The translations under genes were made by a program, and so were the position numbers. A stretch of DNA of 64,000 nt from an uncultured Sphingomonas sp. (GTDB lineage Bacteria; Pseudomonadota; Alphaproteobacteria; Sphingomonadales; Sphingomonadaceae): positions 19,930 to 83,929 of the forward strand of contig NZ_CAKTFO010000011.1 of assembly GCF_934560975.1 (NCBI RefSeq), read 5' to 3'. Positions within the stretch are counted from its first letter, which is position 1; each line of letters begins with the position of its first letter. Positions 40,480 to 49,118 of the stretch are shown piece by piece. The notes beneath the pieces were generated by a model that did no database searches, had not been told where the DNA came from, and worked only from the letters and a program-made list of their open reading frames with translations.

Positions 40480-41568
40480 TCACTTGGCGAAGGCGGCCTG
40501 GAGGCGGGTGATCGCGTAATTCTCCGCGTCGTAGGCGCCGCGCACCACCTTGCCCATGCCGAAGAATTCGTGCGTCACGCCCGGAAAGGTCCGCTGCTCG
40601 ACCGTGTCGCCGGCCGCCTTCATCGCGGTCGCCAGCGTCTCGCCGTCCGAACGGAGCGGGTCGATCTGCGCATTGACGATGGTGGTCGGCGGCAGGCCGC
40701 GCAGGTTCGCCTTCACCAGGTTGATCTTGGGATCCATCTGGTCGGCCTCGGTGGTCGAGTAATAATAACCGAACCACTTCAGCATCGCCGTGTTGAGCGG
40801 CTTGGCATTCGCCGAATCCGCCTTGGACGGCAAGGTCATGTCGCTGTTGGCGATCGGATAGACCGACAGGATATGCCTGGGCGCGGTCAGGCCGTTGTCG
40901 CGGGCGTGGATGGCGGTGGCGATCGCCAGGTTGCCGCCCGCGCTTTCGCCGGCCAGCGCGACCTTGGCGGGATCGCCGCCCCACGACGCGGCATTCTGCA
41001 GCACCCAGCGATAGGCCATCGCCGCATCGTCATGCTGCGCCGGGAACTTGAATTCGGGCGCATGGCGATATTCGACCGAGACGACGATCGCGTTCAGCTG
41101 CTTGGACAGCAGGCGCGGGGTCGCGTCATAGGCGTTGATGTCGGCGATCACCCAGCCGCCGCCATGATAATAGACCACCACCGGCATCCCGCCGCCACCG
41201 GCCGCAGCCGCCGGCATGTAGATGCGGGCATATTGCATCGGATCGGAGCCATAAGGCAGCTCCTTGGTCACCACCGCCGGATCGGGCGCGGTCGACTGGC
41301 CCTGCTTGCGCATCACCGCATGCGCCGCATCGGCGGCGGTCGGCTGGAGCCGCGCCTTGACCGGCGTCAGCGTCTCGACCGGCTTGGCGCCGAGCGCCTT
41401 GTGCGCGTCCAGCACCGCCTGCATGTCGGGTGCGGCAGCGGGCGGCATGATGGCGATGGTCATCGGCTGCGGCGGCGGCGCCGCGTTGAGCGAGGCCGGA
41501 GACTGCGCCAGCGCCGGGGCGGCCACACCGGCCAGCAGCGCGAGGCCGATCGCAAGACGTGCATTCAT
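40480..41568 (-). CDS. Secreted alpha/beta hydrolase (hormone-sensitive lipase/esterase type)
   Basis: 362 residues. A signal peptide (cleavage after ALAQ at about 22) and a Pro/Ala-rich linker precede an alpha/beta hydrolase. HGGGW at 135-139 is the oxyanion motif of family IV esterases, the nucleophile is S209 in GESAGG, and IDPLRSDGE and VTHEFFGM contain the Asp and His. An exported acyl-ester hydrolase is expected; substrate unknown. ATG at 41568 has AGGGA upstream; ATG ending at 41577 is an alternative. An 8-bp inverted repeat (CCTGTTCA/TGAACAGG, 41581-41611) lies in the leader. Confidence 0.9.
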   Translation of the reverse strand: MNARLAIGLALLAGVAAPALAQSPASLNAAPPPQPMTIAIMPPAAAPDMQAVLDAHKALGAKPVETLTPVKARLQPTAADAAHAVMRKQGQSTAPDPAVVTKELPYGSDPMQYARIYMPAAAAGGGGMPVVVYYHGGGWVIADINAYDATPRLLSKQLNAIVVSVEYRHAPEFKFPAQHDDAAMAYRWVLQNAASWGGDPAKVALAGESAGGNLAIATAIHARDNGLTAPRHILSVYPIANSDMTLPSKADSANAKPLNTAMLKWFGYYYSTTEADQMDPKINLVKANLRGLPPTTIVNAQIDPLRSDGETLATAMKAAGDTVEQRTFPGVTHEFFGMGKVVRGAYDAENYAITRLQAAFAK

Positions 41569-41774
41569 AAAGGTCATTTCCCTGTTCAACCCACCCGACC
41601 CGGTGAACAGGTCGCCCCGTTTCCTGTTCCGCCTGAATATTTTAGAGGGGTACCGGCGGCGCAGGGAACTGCCGGACGCTTCGCCCGCAGGCCGATCGTC
41701 AGCGCACCCTCTCGACCGTGAGCGCACCCCAGATAGCAGCCGAGTGTCGGCGGCGACGCCGACCCGGCGGCAGG

Positions 41775-42062
41775 TCAGCGATAGACCTCGCGGCGGTGAG
41801 CGACTTCGATGATGAACACGGTGACGACCTGATCCTCGATCCGGGCGATGGCGCGGTAATCGCCGACACGATATCGCCAGAACCCGGACAGTTCGCCCAT
41901 CAGCGCCTTGCCGGTGGCGCGCGGATCGCTGGTGCGGGCGAGATCGTCCTGAAGCGTGCGGACGAGGCGGGTGGCGGCGGTGCGATCCAGCTTCTTCAGC
42001 TGTTTCTGCGCCCGCCCCTCATACTCAATCTTCCAGACCGAGTTCACGCAGCATCTCTTCAC
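41775..42062 (-). CDS. RelE/ParE family toxin
   Basis: Up to 95 residues. The core VWKIEYEGRAQKQLKKLDR, LMGELSGFWRYRVGDYRAI and IEVAHRREVYR is the standard RelE/ParE fold, with the terminal HRREVYR of mRNA-cleaving RelE toxins. Only non-ATG starts are available: GTG ending at 42062 or at 42047, both inside the antitoxin gene, so translation is coupled. It forms an operon with the antitoxin. A 7-bp hairpin (41746-41763) lies just past the stop. Confidence 0.88.
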   Translation of the reverse strand: MKRCCVNSVWKIEYEGRAQKQLKKLDRTAATRLVRTLQDDLARTSDPRATGKALMGELSGFWRYRVGDYRAIARIEDQVVTVFIIEVAHRREVYR

Positions 42063-42243
42063 TCGACTTTGTGGCGGCGGGATCGTGCTCCTTCCACGCC
42101 TCTACGGCGGTGGCGTAATCCTCAAGCTCTTCAAGGTAGGCGAGCAGCGCCTTGCGCGCGATCTCATCCGGCGCCTGCCCGATGCGGGCAGCGACCTCGG
42201 CAAGCTGCCGTTCGAGTTTGGGGTCGAGTGCAACGTGGAGCAT
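42025..42243 (-). CDS. RelB/DUF6290-like antitoxin
   Basis: 72 residues starting MLHVALDPKLERQLAEVA, an N-terminal ribbon-helix-helix type DNA-binding segment, followed by a charged helix AYLEELEDYATAVEAW and an acidic tail. It overlaps the toxin frame by 38 bases. Its ATG is only seven bases after the stop of a truncated upstream frame, and no convincing RBS or own promoter is seen, so its original promoter may have been lost or replaced when the neighbouring DNA was inserted. Confidence 0.82.
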   Translation of the reverse strand: MLHVALDPKLERQLAEVAARIGQAPDEIARKALLAYLEELEDYATAVEAWKEHDPAATKSSEEMLRELGLED

Positions 42244-42250
42244 GATACGG

Positions 42251-42415
42251 TCATCGCACAAACATGCGATTATCGGAACCCTGCGCCGGATCGGTGATGC
42301 GGATGCCATCGACCGTCAGGAAGTTGGGCGCCTTCCAGCCGTAGAACGAAACCTTCAGCTCGGACCAGTTAACGCGGAGTTGATCGAGCGCGATGGGACA
42401 GGTGGTACGCTGCAC
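42251..42415 (-). pseudogene. C-terminal remnant of an unidentified gene
   Basis: From about 42439 down to a TGA at 42251 the minus strand is open and reads like real protein: VQRTTCPIALDQLRVNWSEL, then KVSFYGWKAPNFLTVDGIRI and TDPAQGSDNRMFVR. The only in-frame start is a GTG at 42415 without an RBS. Its base composition is GC-rich like the chromosome, while the ATPase gene that begins just upstream is AT-rich. I infer that the 3' end of a host gene was cut off by insertion. The family is not recognised. Confidence 0.5.
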
Positions 42416-42435
42416 ATGGCTAAGCCAAAAATGCC

Positions 42436-43680
42436 CTACTCAACAATTTTCACGACTCTGTGTTCAGCGTCAAGCTGCAATCCGGCCCTGATCGCCATTT
42501 TCAACTTGGGAGATACAAATCTATAAGCATTGTTTTTCGGTGTCCGCCTTATGAGCGGATTCTCAGCCTTAGAAAACGATGCCAACATCTGCGGGAGATT
42601 AAGGTTTATCCCCTCGTCGACATCAAACTCTTCTCTGACTATTCGCTCAATGTCCGAATGCTTGAAGTCTTCTTTGTCCACCTTTCCAAGGCTATAAATG
42701 ACTTGATTTTTTCTGCCGACCTTAGTTTCGATAGAGTTCATCAAGTTTTCGATAACCGCGAGGTCAGAAGTAAATGACTCTTCAAGCCACTTCCTCTCCG
42801 CGCGACTTACAACATCTAAGGATATAATGTTGTTGTCACGCTGAGCCTCTAAAGCAATCTTCAAACAAAGTTCGTGAATCTGTTGCGCGATACGATCTGT
42901 CTTCCAACATATCTCCTTGTACAAAAAAACTTTGTCTAATGTAAATTCACAACGAAGTTCTTTTTCAAAACCGCGCGACATAAGCGATATAGCCTCGTCA
43001 AGGGTCAGTCGCGCCACCTCAGGTATCTCTATGAGTCGATTTGCTATGGTTGATGCGTTGCCCACCTTTGCAACCAGCTGCTTTAAATCACGCGGAACTC
43101 CAACAAGCAGCAGTTTCACACCGTGCTTAGCAATCGACTCTTCATCTGCAGAAATAATAATGCTGGCCACGGCCCGTAAGTAGTCAGTATCATCAACAAT
43201 TTGCTCGAAATTATCGAGGACAAGCACAGACCTCTTACCGTGCGCTTTATTGTTAAGATAGGTGACCAGTCCGCTGAAGGCGCTCTGGGTAGCCAATGCT
43301 ACTTGGGTTTGCTGTTTTCCGCCCCCACCAATGCCACCGGGCCTTACACCGAAGTCAAACTCTTCGGTGCGCTGAGTTGGCGTCTCAATGCCAAGTTCAG
43401 CAAGTTTGGCCTCAAAGGCACTCAGCAAAGATCCATGAAGCACCGCATTTGCCAAGTTAACAATCTCAAACCTGACACTTTTATGCGTAAGGACACGCTT
43501 GTACAACCATGTTTTTCCATTGCCGCTTTCACCATGGACAATGATATACTTGTCGCCTTTCAGCGCATCCTCAAGGCGCTCCTCAAGCTCTGGTCGATCA
43601 ACGTACATGCGCTCGTTAATTTCTCGAGAGCGGGGAGTGAACACATCGTTGGGTTGAGCTTTGCTAAACAGGTTTACCAC
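42436..43680 (-). CDS. AAA/STAND-type P-loop ATPase, AT-rich accessory gene
   Basis: 414 residues. Walker A is HGESGNGKT at 49-57, Walker B VLVLDNFEQI at about 152-161, a sensor-like LLLVGVPRD at 190-198 and an Arg in ANRLIEIP at 213-220. The N-terminal VDRPELEERLEDALKG box and the C-terminal helical/winged region recall ORC/Cdc6- or TniB-like ATPases and NTPase modules in phage-defence genes. A Gly-rich insert (RPGGIGGGGKQQ) sits near 113-124. The gene is clearly AT-richer than its neighbours, has different codon use, and stands alone between uvrA and the broken gene. No partner nuclease or transposase is present. Confidence 0.85.
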   Translation of the reverse strand: MVNLFSKAQPNDVFTPRSREINERMYVDRPELEERLEDALKGDKYIIVHGESGNGKTWLYKRVLTHKSVRFEIVNLANAVLHGSLLSAFEAKLAELGIETPTQRTEEFDFGVRPGGIGGGGKQQTQVALATQSAFSGLVTYLNNKAHGKRSVLVLDNFEQIVDDTDYLRAVASIIISADEESIAKHGVKLLLVGVPRDLKQLVAKVGNASTIANRLIEIPEVARLTLDEAISLMSRGFEKELRCEFTLDKVFLYKEICWKTDRIAQQIHELCLKIALEAQRDNNIISLDVVSRAERKWLEESFTSDLAVIENLMNSIETKVGRKNQVIYSLGKVDKEDFKHSDIERIVREEFDVDEGINLNLPQMLASFSKAENPLIRRTPKNNAYRFVSPKLKMAIRAGLQLDAEHRVVKIVE

Positions 43681-43709
43681 TGGCTTGGCCTTCTGACGGC
43701 AGATTTGCG

Positions 43710-43730
43710 TTGCCTATTGCCTATTGCCTA
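43710..43730. repeat. Three tandem copies of TTGCCTA
   Basis: The 7-mer TTGCCTA is repeated three times without interruption, 30 bases upstream of the AT-rich ATPase gene, in the stretch between it and uvrA. It may be an operator-like iteron, a slippage tract or part of an insertion boundary. Confidence 0.6.
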
Positions 43731-43800
43731 CATAACAAATCGTATGATCGACAAGTCAAGTCATACAAAGCATCCTCGGTCTTGCTCAATGAGCACCCAC

Positions 43801-46704
43801 TCACTCCGCCGCCGCAGCCACCGGCTTCACCCCCAGCAACGGCGCCAAATACCGCCCCGTATAGCTCCGCGCCTCCTTCACCACCGTTTCTGGCGTGCCC
43901 GTCGCGACGATCTCCCCGCCCTTGTCGCCGCCTTCGGGGCCGAGGTCGATGATCCAGTCGGCGGTCTTGATGACCTCCAGATTATGTTCGATCACGACCA
44001 CGGTGTTGCCCTGTTCGACCAGGGCATGGAGCACCTCCAAGAGCTTGCGGACATCCTCGAAATGGAGGCCGGTGGTGGGCTCGTCGAGGATGTAGAGGGT
44101 GTTGCCGGTGGCGCGGCGGCTGAGTTCCTTGGCGAGCTTCACGCGCTGCGCCTCGCCGCCCGACAGGGTGGTCGCCTGCTGGCCGACCTTGACGTAGCCC
44201 AAGCCCACCTCCGCCAGCATCGCCATCTTGTCGCGGATCGGCGGCACCGCCTTGAAGAATTCCACCGCATCCTCGACCGTCATGTCGAGCACGTCGGCAA
44301 TGGACTTGTCGCGGAACTTCACCTCCAGCGTTTCGCGATTGTAGCGTTTGCCGTGGCACACGTCGCAGGTGACGTAGACGTCGGGCAGGAAGTGCATCTC
44401 GATCTTGAGCACGCCGTCGCCCTGGCATGCCTCGCACCGCCCGCCCTTGACGTTGAAGCTGAAGCGGCCGGGCTTGTAGCCGCGCGCCTGCGCCTCCGGC
44501 AGGCCGGCGAACCAGTCGCGGATCTGGGTGAAGGCGCCGGTATAGGTGGCGGGGTTGCTGCGCGGGGTGCGGCCGATCGGCGACTGGTCGATGTCGATCA
44601 CCTTGTCGAGGTGGCTCAGCCCCTCGATCTTCTCATGATGCCCCGCCACGATGCGCGCGCCGTTGAGCTGGCGGCTGGCGGACGCGAACAACGTGTCGAT
44701 GGTGAAGGTCGACTTGCCCGACCCCGACACGCCGGTGATGCAGGTGAAGGTGCCGAGCGGCACCGACGCGCTGACATTCTTGAGGTTGTTGGCGCGCGCA
44801 CCCTTCACCGTCAGCTTCTTGCCCGATCCCTTGCGGCGCTTGGCCGGCAGCGCCACCGTGCGGCGGCCGGTGAGGTAATCGGCGGTGAGGCTGTTTTCGT
44901 TGGCCAGCACCTCGTCCAGCGTGCCGGCGGCGATCACGGTGCCGCCATGCACGCCCGCGCCCGGCCCCATGTCGATCACATAATCGGCGGTGCGGATCGC
45001 ATCCTCGTCATGCTCCACCACGATCACGGTATTGCCGAGGTCGCGCAGCCGCTTGAGCGTAACGATCAGACGGTCATTGTCGCGCTGGTGCAGGCCGATC
45101 GAGGGTTCGTCGAGGACGTAGAGCACGCCGGACAGGCCCGACCCGATCTGGGAGGCCAAGCGGATGCGCTGGCTCTCGCCGCCCGACAGGGTGCCGCTGG
45201 TGCGGTCGAGGTTGAGATAGTCCAGCCCGACATTGTCGAGGAAGCCCAGCCGCTCCACGATCTCCTTCAGGATCGGGGTCGCGATCTGGCGCTGCTGGTC
45301 GCCCAGGCCGTCAGCCAGGGTACGGAAGAAGGCGAGCGCCTGGCCTACGGGACGGCGGGTGGCGATGGAGATGTCCTCGCCGGCGATCTTCACCGCCCGC
45401 GCCTCCGGCTTCAGGCGGGCGCCGTCGCACACCTCGCACGGGCGCGTGCCCTGATATTTGGCCAGCTCCTCGCGCATGAAGGCGCTCTCGGTCGAGGCCA
45501 TGCGGCGTTCGAGATTGCCGATCACGCCCTCGAACGGCTTGTTGACCGTGTAGCTCTTCTTGCCGTCGATAAAGGTCAGCGCCACCGCGCGCCCCTTGGT
45601 GCCATGCAGGATCGCCTCCTGCTGTTCGGCCGTCAGGTCGTTCCAGGCCGTTTCCAGCTTGAACCCCTCCGACTTGGCCAGGCTGGCCAGCACCTGCATG
45701 TAATACGGGCTGGGCGGGTTGGACTTGGCCCACGGCACCACCGCGCCCTTGGCGATCGAGAGGTTCTCGTTGGGGACGACCAGTTGCGGATCGAAATACA
45801 GCTTCTCGCCCAGGCCGTCGCACGCCGGGCAGGCGCCCTGCGGCGCATTGAAGGAGAACAGGCGCGGCTCGATTTCCGGAATGGTGAAGCCGGACATTGG
45901 GCAGGCGAATTTCTCGGAAAAGACGATGCGATTGGCGGGAACGGCACCCTTGAGCTTGCTTTCGGTCGCGCCAGGGACGTTGCCGTCCGCCAGATCGACA
46001 TAGACCAGCCCGTCCGTCAGCTTCAGCGCGGTCTCGAAGCTCTGCGCCAGCCGCGTCTCGATTCCCTCGCGGATGGCGAGGCGATCGACCACCACCTCGA
46101 TGTCATGCTTGTACTTCTTGTCGAGCGCGGGCGCGTCCTCGATCTCGTGAAACTCGCCGTCGATGCGGACGCGGGTGAAGCCGGCCTTCTGCCATTCGGC
46201 AAGCTCCTTGCGATACTCGCCCTTGCGGCCGCGCACGGCGGGAGCAAGCAGGTAGAAGCGCGTACCCTCCGGCAGCTGCATGACGCGGTCGACCATCTGG
46301 CTGATTGTCTGCGCGGCGATGGGCAGCCCGGTGACCGGCGAATAGGGCACGCCGACCCGCGCCCACAGCAGGCGCATATAATCGTAGATCTCGGTCACGG
46401 TCGCGACGGTGGAGCGAGGGTTGCGCGATGTCGTCTTCTGCTCGATCGAGATTGCGGGGCTCAGGCCCTCGATATGCTCCACGTCGGGCTTCTGCATCAG
46501 CTCCAGGAACTGGCGCGCATAAGCCGACAGCGATTCCACATAGCGGCGCTGCCCCTCGGCATAGATGGTGTCGAAGGCGAGGGAAGACTTGCCCGAGCCC
46601 GACAGGCCGGTGATCACCGTCAGCGTCTCACGCGGGATATCGACATCCACGCCCTTGAGGTTGTGCTCGCGCGCGCCGCGGACGGAGATGTGGGTCAGGG
46701 ACAT
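43801..46704 (-). CDS. uvrA: Excinuclease ABC subunit A
   Basis: DNA-damage recognition ATPase of nucleotide excision repair. 967 residues with both ABC halves: Walker [13 protein letters not shown] at about 33-44 and [12 protein letters not shown] near 660; signatures [12 protein letters not shown] and [12 protein letters not shown]; zinc fingers CPACDGLG near 280 and CEACQGDG with CDVCHGKR near 740-765. Length and order are normal. An alphaproteobacterial LexA box lies eight bases before the start, so SOS control is expected. A 1183-codon frame on the other strand is its shadow. Confidence 0.97.
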   Translation of the reverse strand: MSLTHISVRGAREHNLKGVDVDIPRETLTVITGLSGSGKSSLAFDTIYAEGQRRYVESLSAYARQFLELMQKPDVEHIEGLSPAISIEQKTTSRNPRSTVATVTEIYDYMRLLWARVGVPYSPVTGLPIAAQTISQMVDRVMQLPEGTRFYLLAPAVRGRKGEYRKELAEWQKAGFTRVRIDGEFHEIEDAPALDKKYKHDIEVVVDRLAIREGIETRLAQSFETALKLTDGLVYVDLADGNVPGATESKLKGAVPANRIVFSEKFACPMSGFTIPEIEPRLFSFNAPQGACPACDGLGEKLYFDPQLVVPNENLSIAKGAVVPWAKSNPPSPYYMQVLASLAKSEGFKLETAWNDLTAEQQEAILHGTKGRAVALTFIDGKKSYTVNKPFEGVIGNLERRMASTESAFMREELAKYQGTRPCEVCDGARLKPEARAVKIAGEDISIATRRPVGQALAFFRTLADGLGDQQRQIATPILKEIVERLGFLDNVGLDYLNLDRTSGTLSGGESQRIRLASQIGSGLSGVLYVLDEPSIGLHQRDNDRLIVTLKRLRDLGNTVIVVEHDEDAIRTADYVIDMGPGAGVHGGTVIAAGTLDEVLANENSLTADYLTGRRTVALPAKRRKGSGKKLTVKGARANNLKNVSASVPLGTFTCITGVSGSGKSTFTIDTLFASASRQLNGARIVAGHHEKIEGLSHLDKVIDIDQSPIGRTPRSNPATYTGAFTQIRDWFAGLPEAQARGYKPGRFSFNVKGGRCEACQGDGVLKIEMHFLPDVYVTCDVCHGKRYNRETLEVKFRDKSIADVLDMTVEDAVEFFKAVPPIRDKMAMLAEVGLGYVKVGQQATTLSGGEAQRVKLAKELSRRATGNTLYILDEPTTGLHFEDVRKLLEVLHALVEQGNTVVVIEHNLEVIKTADWIIDLGPEGGDKGGEIVATGTPETVVKEARSYTGRYLAPLLGVKPVAAAAE

Positions 46705-46711
46705 GGACTAC

Positions 46712-46726
46712 GTTCTACTTCCGTTC
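46712..46726 (-). promoter_or_regulatory. LexA (SOS) box of uvrA
   Basis: GTTC-TACTTCC-GTTC on the plus strand matches the alphaproteobacterial SOS box GTTC-N7-GTTC exactly. It starts eight bases upstream of the uvrA ATG, so LexA bound here would block the promoter or early elongation. Confidence 0.75.
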
Positions 46727-46877
46727 TGATCGGGAGGCCAGATGCGAGATAGGAAGCGCTCCCTGCCTTCGCTAGCGGGCGCGGCGCGACGGATCGTTCG
46801 GCCGTGGCGCATCCCTCCGGGCTATCGCACGTTACCCCCGCTCAACCGGCCACGGCCACAATCCCGGGAGTATGCAC

Positions 46878-47321
46878 ATGGGTCTGTTCGACAGCATCAA
46901 GCACGCCATTTTCGGCGACAAGGGTCCGCTCGGCTCGTGGGACAAGAACAAGGGCGCGGCCCCGGCGCCGGCGGCACCCCATGCTCCCGCCGCGCCGATA
47001 GCTCCTCACCCGCAGCCGGCCGCCGCTGCACCCGCGCCCGCAGCGCAGGCGCCTGTGGATGTGGATGTGGATGTGGAGCAGATCCTGACGCAAAAGGCGG
47101 CGGCCTATGGCAAGCCCAACAATTGGCGCACCTCCATCGTCGACCTGCTGACCCTGCTGGGCCTCGATTCCAGCCTCCAGGCACGCAAGGAGCTGGCGCA
47201 GGAACTGAACGTCCATGCCGGCGCGGACGGCAGCGCGGAGCAGAATATCGCGCTCCACAAGGCGGTGATGCAGCAGCTGGCGGCCAATGGCGGCAAGGTG
47301 CCGGCGAGCATGCTCGACTGA
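46878..47321 (+). CDS. DUF3597 domain-containing protein
   Basis: 147 residues. After MGLFDSIKHAIFG and a Pro/Ala-rich linker of about 45 residues comes the DUF3597 domain: QILTQKAAAYGKPNNWRTSI, VDLLTLLGLDSSLQARKELA and HKAVMQQLAANGGKVPASML. The domain is small and helical and resembles peptidoglycan-binding LysM-associated modules in other proteins; its role is unknown. The ATG at 46878 has GGGAG seven bases upstream; 46872 is an alternative. It diverges from uvrA. Confidence 0.88.
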   Translation: MGLFDSIKHAIFGDKGPLGSWDKNKGAAPAPAAPHAPAAPIAPHPQPAAAAPAPAAQAPVDVDVDVEQILTQKAAAYGKPNNWRTSIVDLLTLLGLDSSLQARKELAQELNVHAGADGSAEQNIALHKAVMQQLAANGGKVPASMLD

Positions 47322-47844
47322 CCTGATCGGCCGGCATCTGCATCGCGCAACGGAGGGGCGGCAGCCGCACGGAACCCGCCCCCCTGCCGATGCCTCCACC
47401 AGAGGTTGGCCCGGCCATAGCAGCTTACTATGTGCTTTCGCGCAGACGGGAGCAGGAGGTGAAGCGACACCCTCCCGCCTCCCAGGCTTCCGCCTGCGCG
47501 GGAGCGCTGCGGGCATGTGCCGGACAGTGCCGGACGCTCGCCAGCATTCGTCCTTGCCAGGCATTCCTCCCTTGATAGCCGCCAGCCACCATCGGCACGC
47601 TTGCCACGCCGGGGATGGTGTGAGACGGCCCGGCGGTTCACCCGCTCCGACCGGACGCCATGTTCCCACGCCAACCGCCCGACCCTCGCCCTTACCGCCG
47701 CCACACGGTTCGTCGTGCGTGCGCGAAGGCGGGGCATCCCTTTGGCGCGGCTCACGTTGTTGAGCGGAGGCCGAACGGAGGGACAGCCCGCATGGCCTGC
47801 GCCACCCTCCGCCGGCCGCTACGCATCATGTTGGGAGTGTATCG
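47322..47844. other. Intergenic stretch without a supported gene
   Basis: About 520 bases between DUF3597 and the cupredoxin gene. Several frames are open on both strands, but they are Arg/Pro/Ala-rich without ribosome sites or recognisable domains, as expected of GC-rich non-coding DNA. The sequence holds short dispersed inverted repeats such as GTGCCGGAC copies near 47520-47535 but no terminator with a T-run. Promoter and leader of the cupredoxin gene lie at the right end. Confidence 0.5.
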
Positions 47845-48258
47845 ATGAAGCCCCTCACCCTCGCCGCCGCTCTGATTCCCGCTCTTGTGCTGGCGGCGTC
47901 CGCGCCAGCGCAGACGCAGGGCTGGAATGCAGGCAAGACGGTCAACATCACCGTCACCAACGAACGCTTCACGCCGTCGCGGATCGTGTTGAAGAGCGGG
48001 CGGCATTATACTTTGCGCTTCCGCAACGTGTCGGACCGGGGCCACAATTTCTCCGCCAAGAAGTTCTTCGACATTGCCCGCGTGAACCCGCGCGACGCTC
48101 GCTGGGTGCGGCATGACGACGTGAACCTCGACGCGGGTCAGAGCGCGACGGTGCGGATCGTCGCCCCCGCCACGCCGGGCGCGGTGTATAACTTCCGCAG
48201 CACCGTGCTGCGCGACGCGGCGGAGAAGATGAAGGGAGCGATCTACGTCGTCCGTTGA
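47845..48258 (+). CDS. Periplasmic cupredoxin-domain protein
   Basis: 137 residues: signal peptide MKPLTLAAALIPALVLAASA with cleavage near PAQT, then one cupredoxin-like beta barrel: VNITVTNERFTPSRIVLKSG, YTLRFRNVSDRGHNFSAK and a C-terminal VYNFRSTVLRDAAEKMKGAI. H67 of GHNF could be a copper ligand, but the usual C-terminal Cys-x-x-x-x-His-x-x-x-x-Met is missing, so copper binding is uncertain. GGGAG eight bases before the ATG. It is followed directly by arfB. Confidence 0.85.
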   Translation: MKPLTLAAALIPALVLAASAPAQTQGWNAGKTVNITVTNERFTPSRIVLKSGRHYTLRFRNVSDRGHNFSAKKFFDIARVNPRDARWVRHDDVNLDAGQSATVRIVAPATPGAVYNFRSTVLRDAAEKMKGAIYVVR

Positions 48259-48314
48259 GCCCTGCCGCGCGGCCGCTTGCGCGTGCCCTGCCCCCTCGGG
48301 CGGGGCGCGCTGAG

Positions 48315-48728
48315 GTGGCCGCACCCGATCTCCCGCCGGTGCCGGAGGAGGCGCTGGAGGAACGCTTCCTCGCCGCCACCGGCCCCGGCGGGCAGAACGT
48401 CAACAAGGTGGCGACGGCGGTGCAGTTGCGCCTGGACGTCTATGCACTCCGCCTGCCGCCCGACATGTTCCTGCGGCTGAAGGTCTTGGCGGGCAGCCGC
48501 TGGACCAGCGACGGCGGCATCGTCGTCACCGCCCGCCGCTTCCGCACGCGCGAGGCGAACCGCGCCGATGCGCGCCAGCGTCTGGGGGAGATGCTGGCCG
48601 AAGCCCGGCTCCGCCCCGAGCGGCGGATCAAGACCAAGCCCAGCAAGGCCGCCAAGACCCGCCGGGTCGAAGCCAAGTCGCGCGCGGGCGCGATCAAGCG
48701 CGGACGAGCCAGGGTAGTGGTGGACTGA
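48315..48728 (+). CDS. arfB: Alternative ribosome-rescue peptidyl-tRNA hydrolase ArfB
   Basis: Releases peptides from ribosomes stalled at mRNA ends. The release-factor motif GPGGQNVNKV, with the catalytic GGQ, is at about 23-32, after PPVPEEALEERFLAAT; the C-terminal tail is Lys/Arg-rich (RRIKTKPSKAAKTRRVEAKS), which enters the mRNA channel. A GTG at 48315 gives the normal length of 137 residues; a TTG at 48255 overlapping the cupredoxin stop (TTGA) would add 20 residues without conservation. Either way it is closely linked to the cupredoxin gene. Confidence 0.9.
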   Translation: MAAPDLPPVPEEALEERFLAATGPGGQNVNKVATAVQLRLDVYALRLPPDMFLRLKVLAGSRWTSDGGIVVTARRFRTREANRADARQRLGEMLAEARLRPERRIKTKPSKAAKTRRVEAKSRAGAIKRGRARVVVD

Positions 48729-49057
48729 CGCTGCATCCTTGGTCAGGCCGAACCTGATGGTGCGGAACAGCGGCCCGGCAACGGCTGGCGGCAGGCGGAT
48801 AGAGCCATGATTGGTGCGACAGCCGGGTGGCGTGCCGGCATGCACGCCTGATCGGGGCACCAACAGCCGTCCCGCTGACTTCGAAACACTGGCATGATGC
48901 GGCACGGCCCATAGCCTCAAGCGACAGCGTTGCAGCTTTCGCGTAAGGGCCTGTACGGAGCAGAGGCCCCATCCGAGCCGACTTCGCATGGCGGCATGGC
49001 AGGGGGCCGCGCGACCCGACCGCGATCACCAATCAGTCGGAACCGCGCCGCAACGCA
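48729..49057. other. Intergenic stretch without a supported gene
   Basis: About 330 bases between the convergent arfB and phoX genes. No frame has a plausible ribosome site plus protein-like sequence, and no RNA gene is recognised. The phoX terminator lies just to the right. Confidence 0.5.
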
Positions 49058-49089
49058 AAGGGAGGAACCGCCGGGCGGCCCCTCCCTTT
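49058..49089. terminator. Intrinsic terminator between arfB and phoX
   Basis: AAAGGGAGG and CCTCCCTTT form a 9-bp stem, with CCGC/GCGG pairing inside the loop. Rightward it is followed by TTCC; leftward by GCG. It begins 30 bases past the phoX stop and probably serves both convergent genes. Confidence 0.75.
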
Positions 49090-49118
49090 TTCCAAAACGT
49101 GGATGCCGGTCGGTCGGC

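Noticed and set aside
43201..46752. 1183-codon open frame on the plus strand
   Set aside because: Antisense to uvrA and part of the ATPase gene; low-complexity His/Arg/Ala sequence without motifs.
47105..47755. 216-codon minus-strand frame in the gap after DUF3597
   Set aside because: Overlaps DUF3597 antisense, Arg/Ser-rich, without ribosome site or domain.
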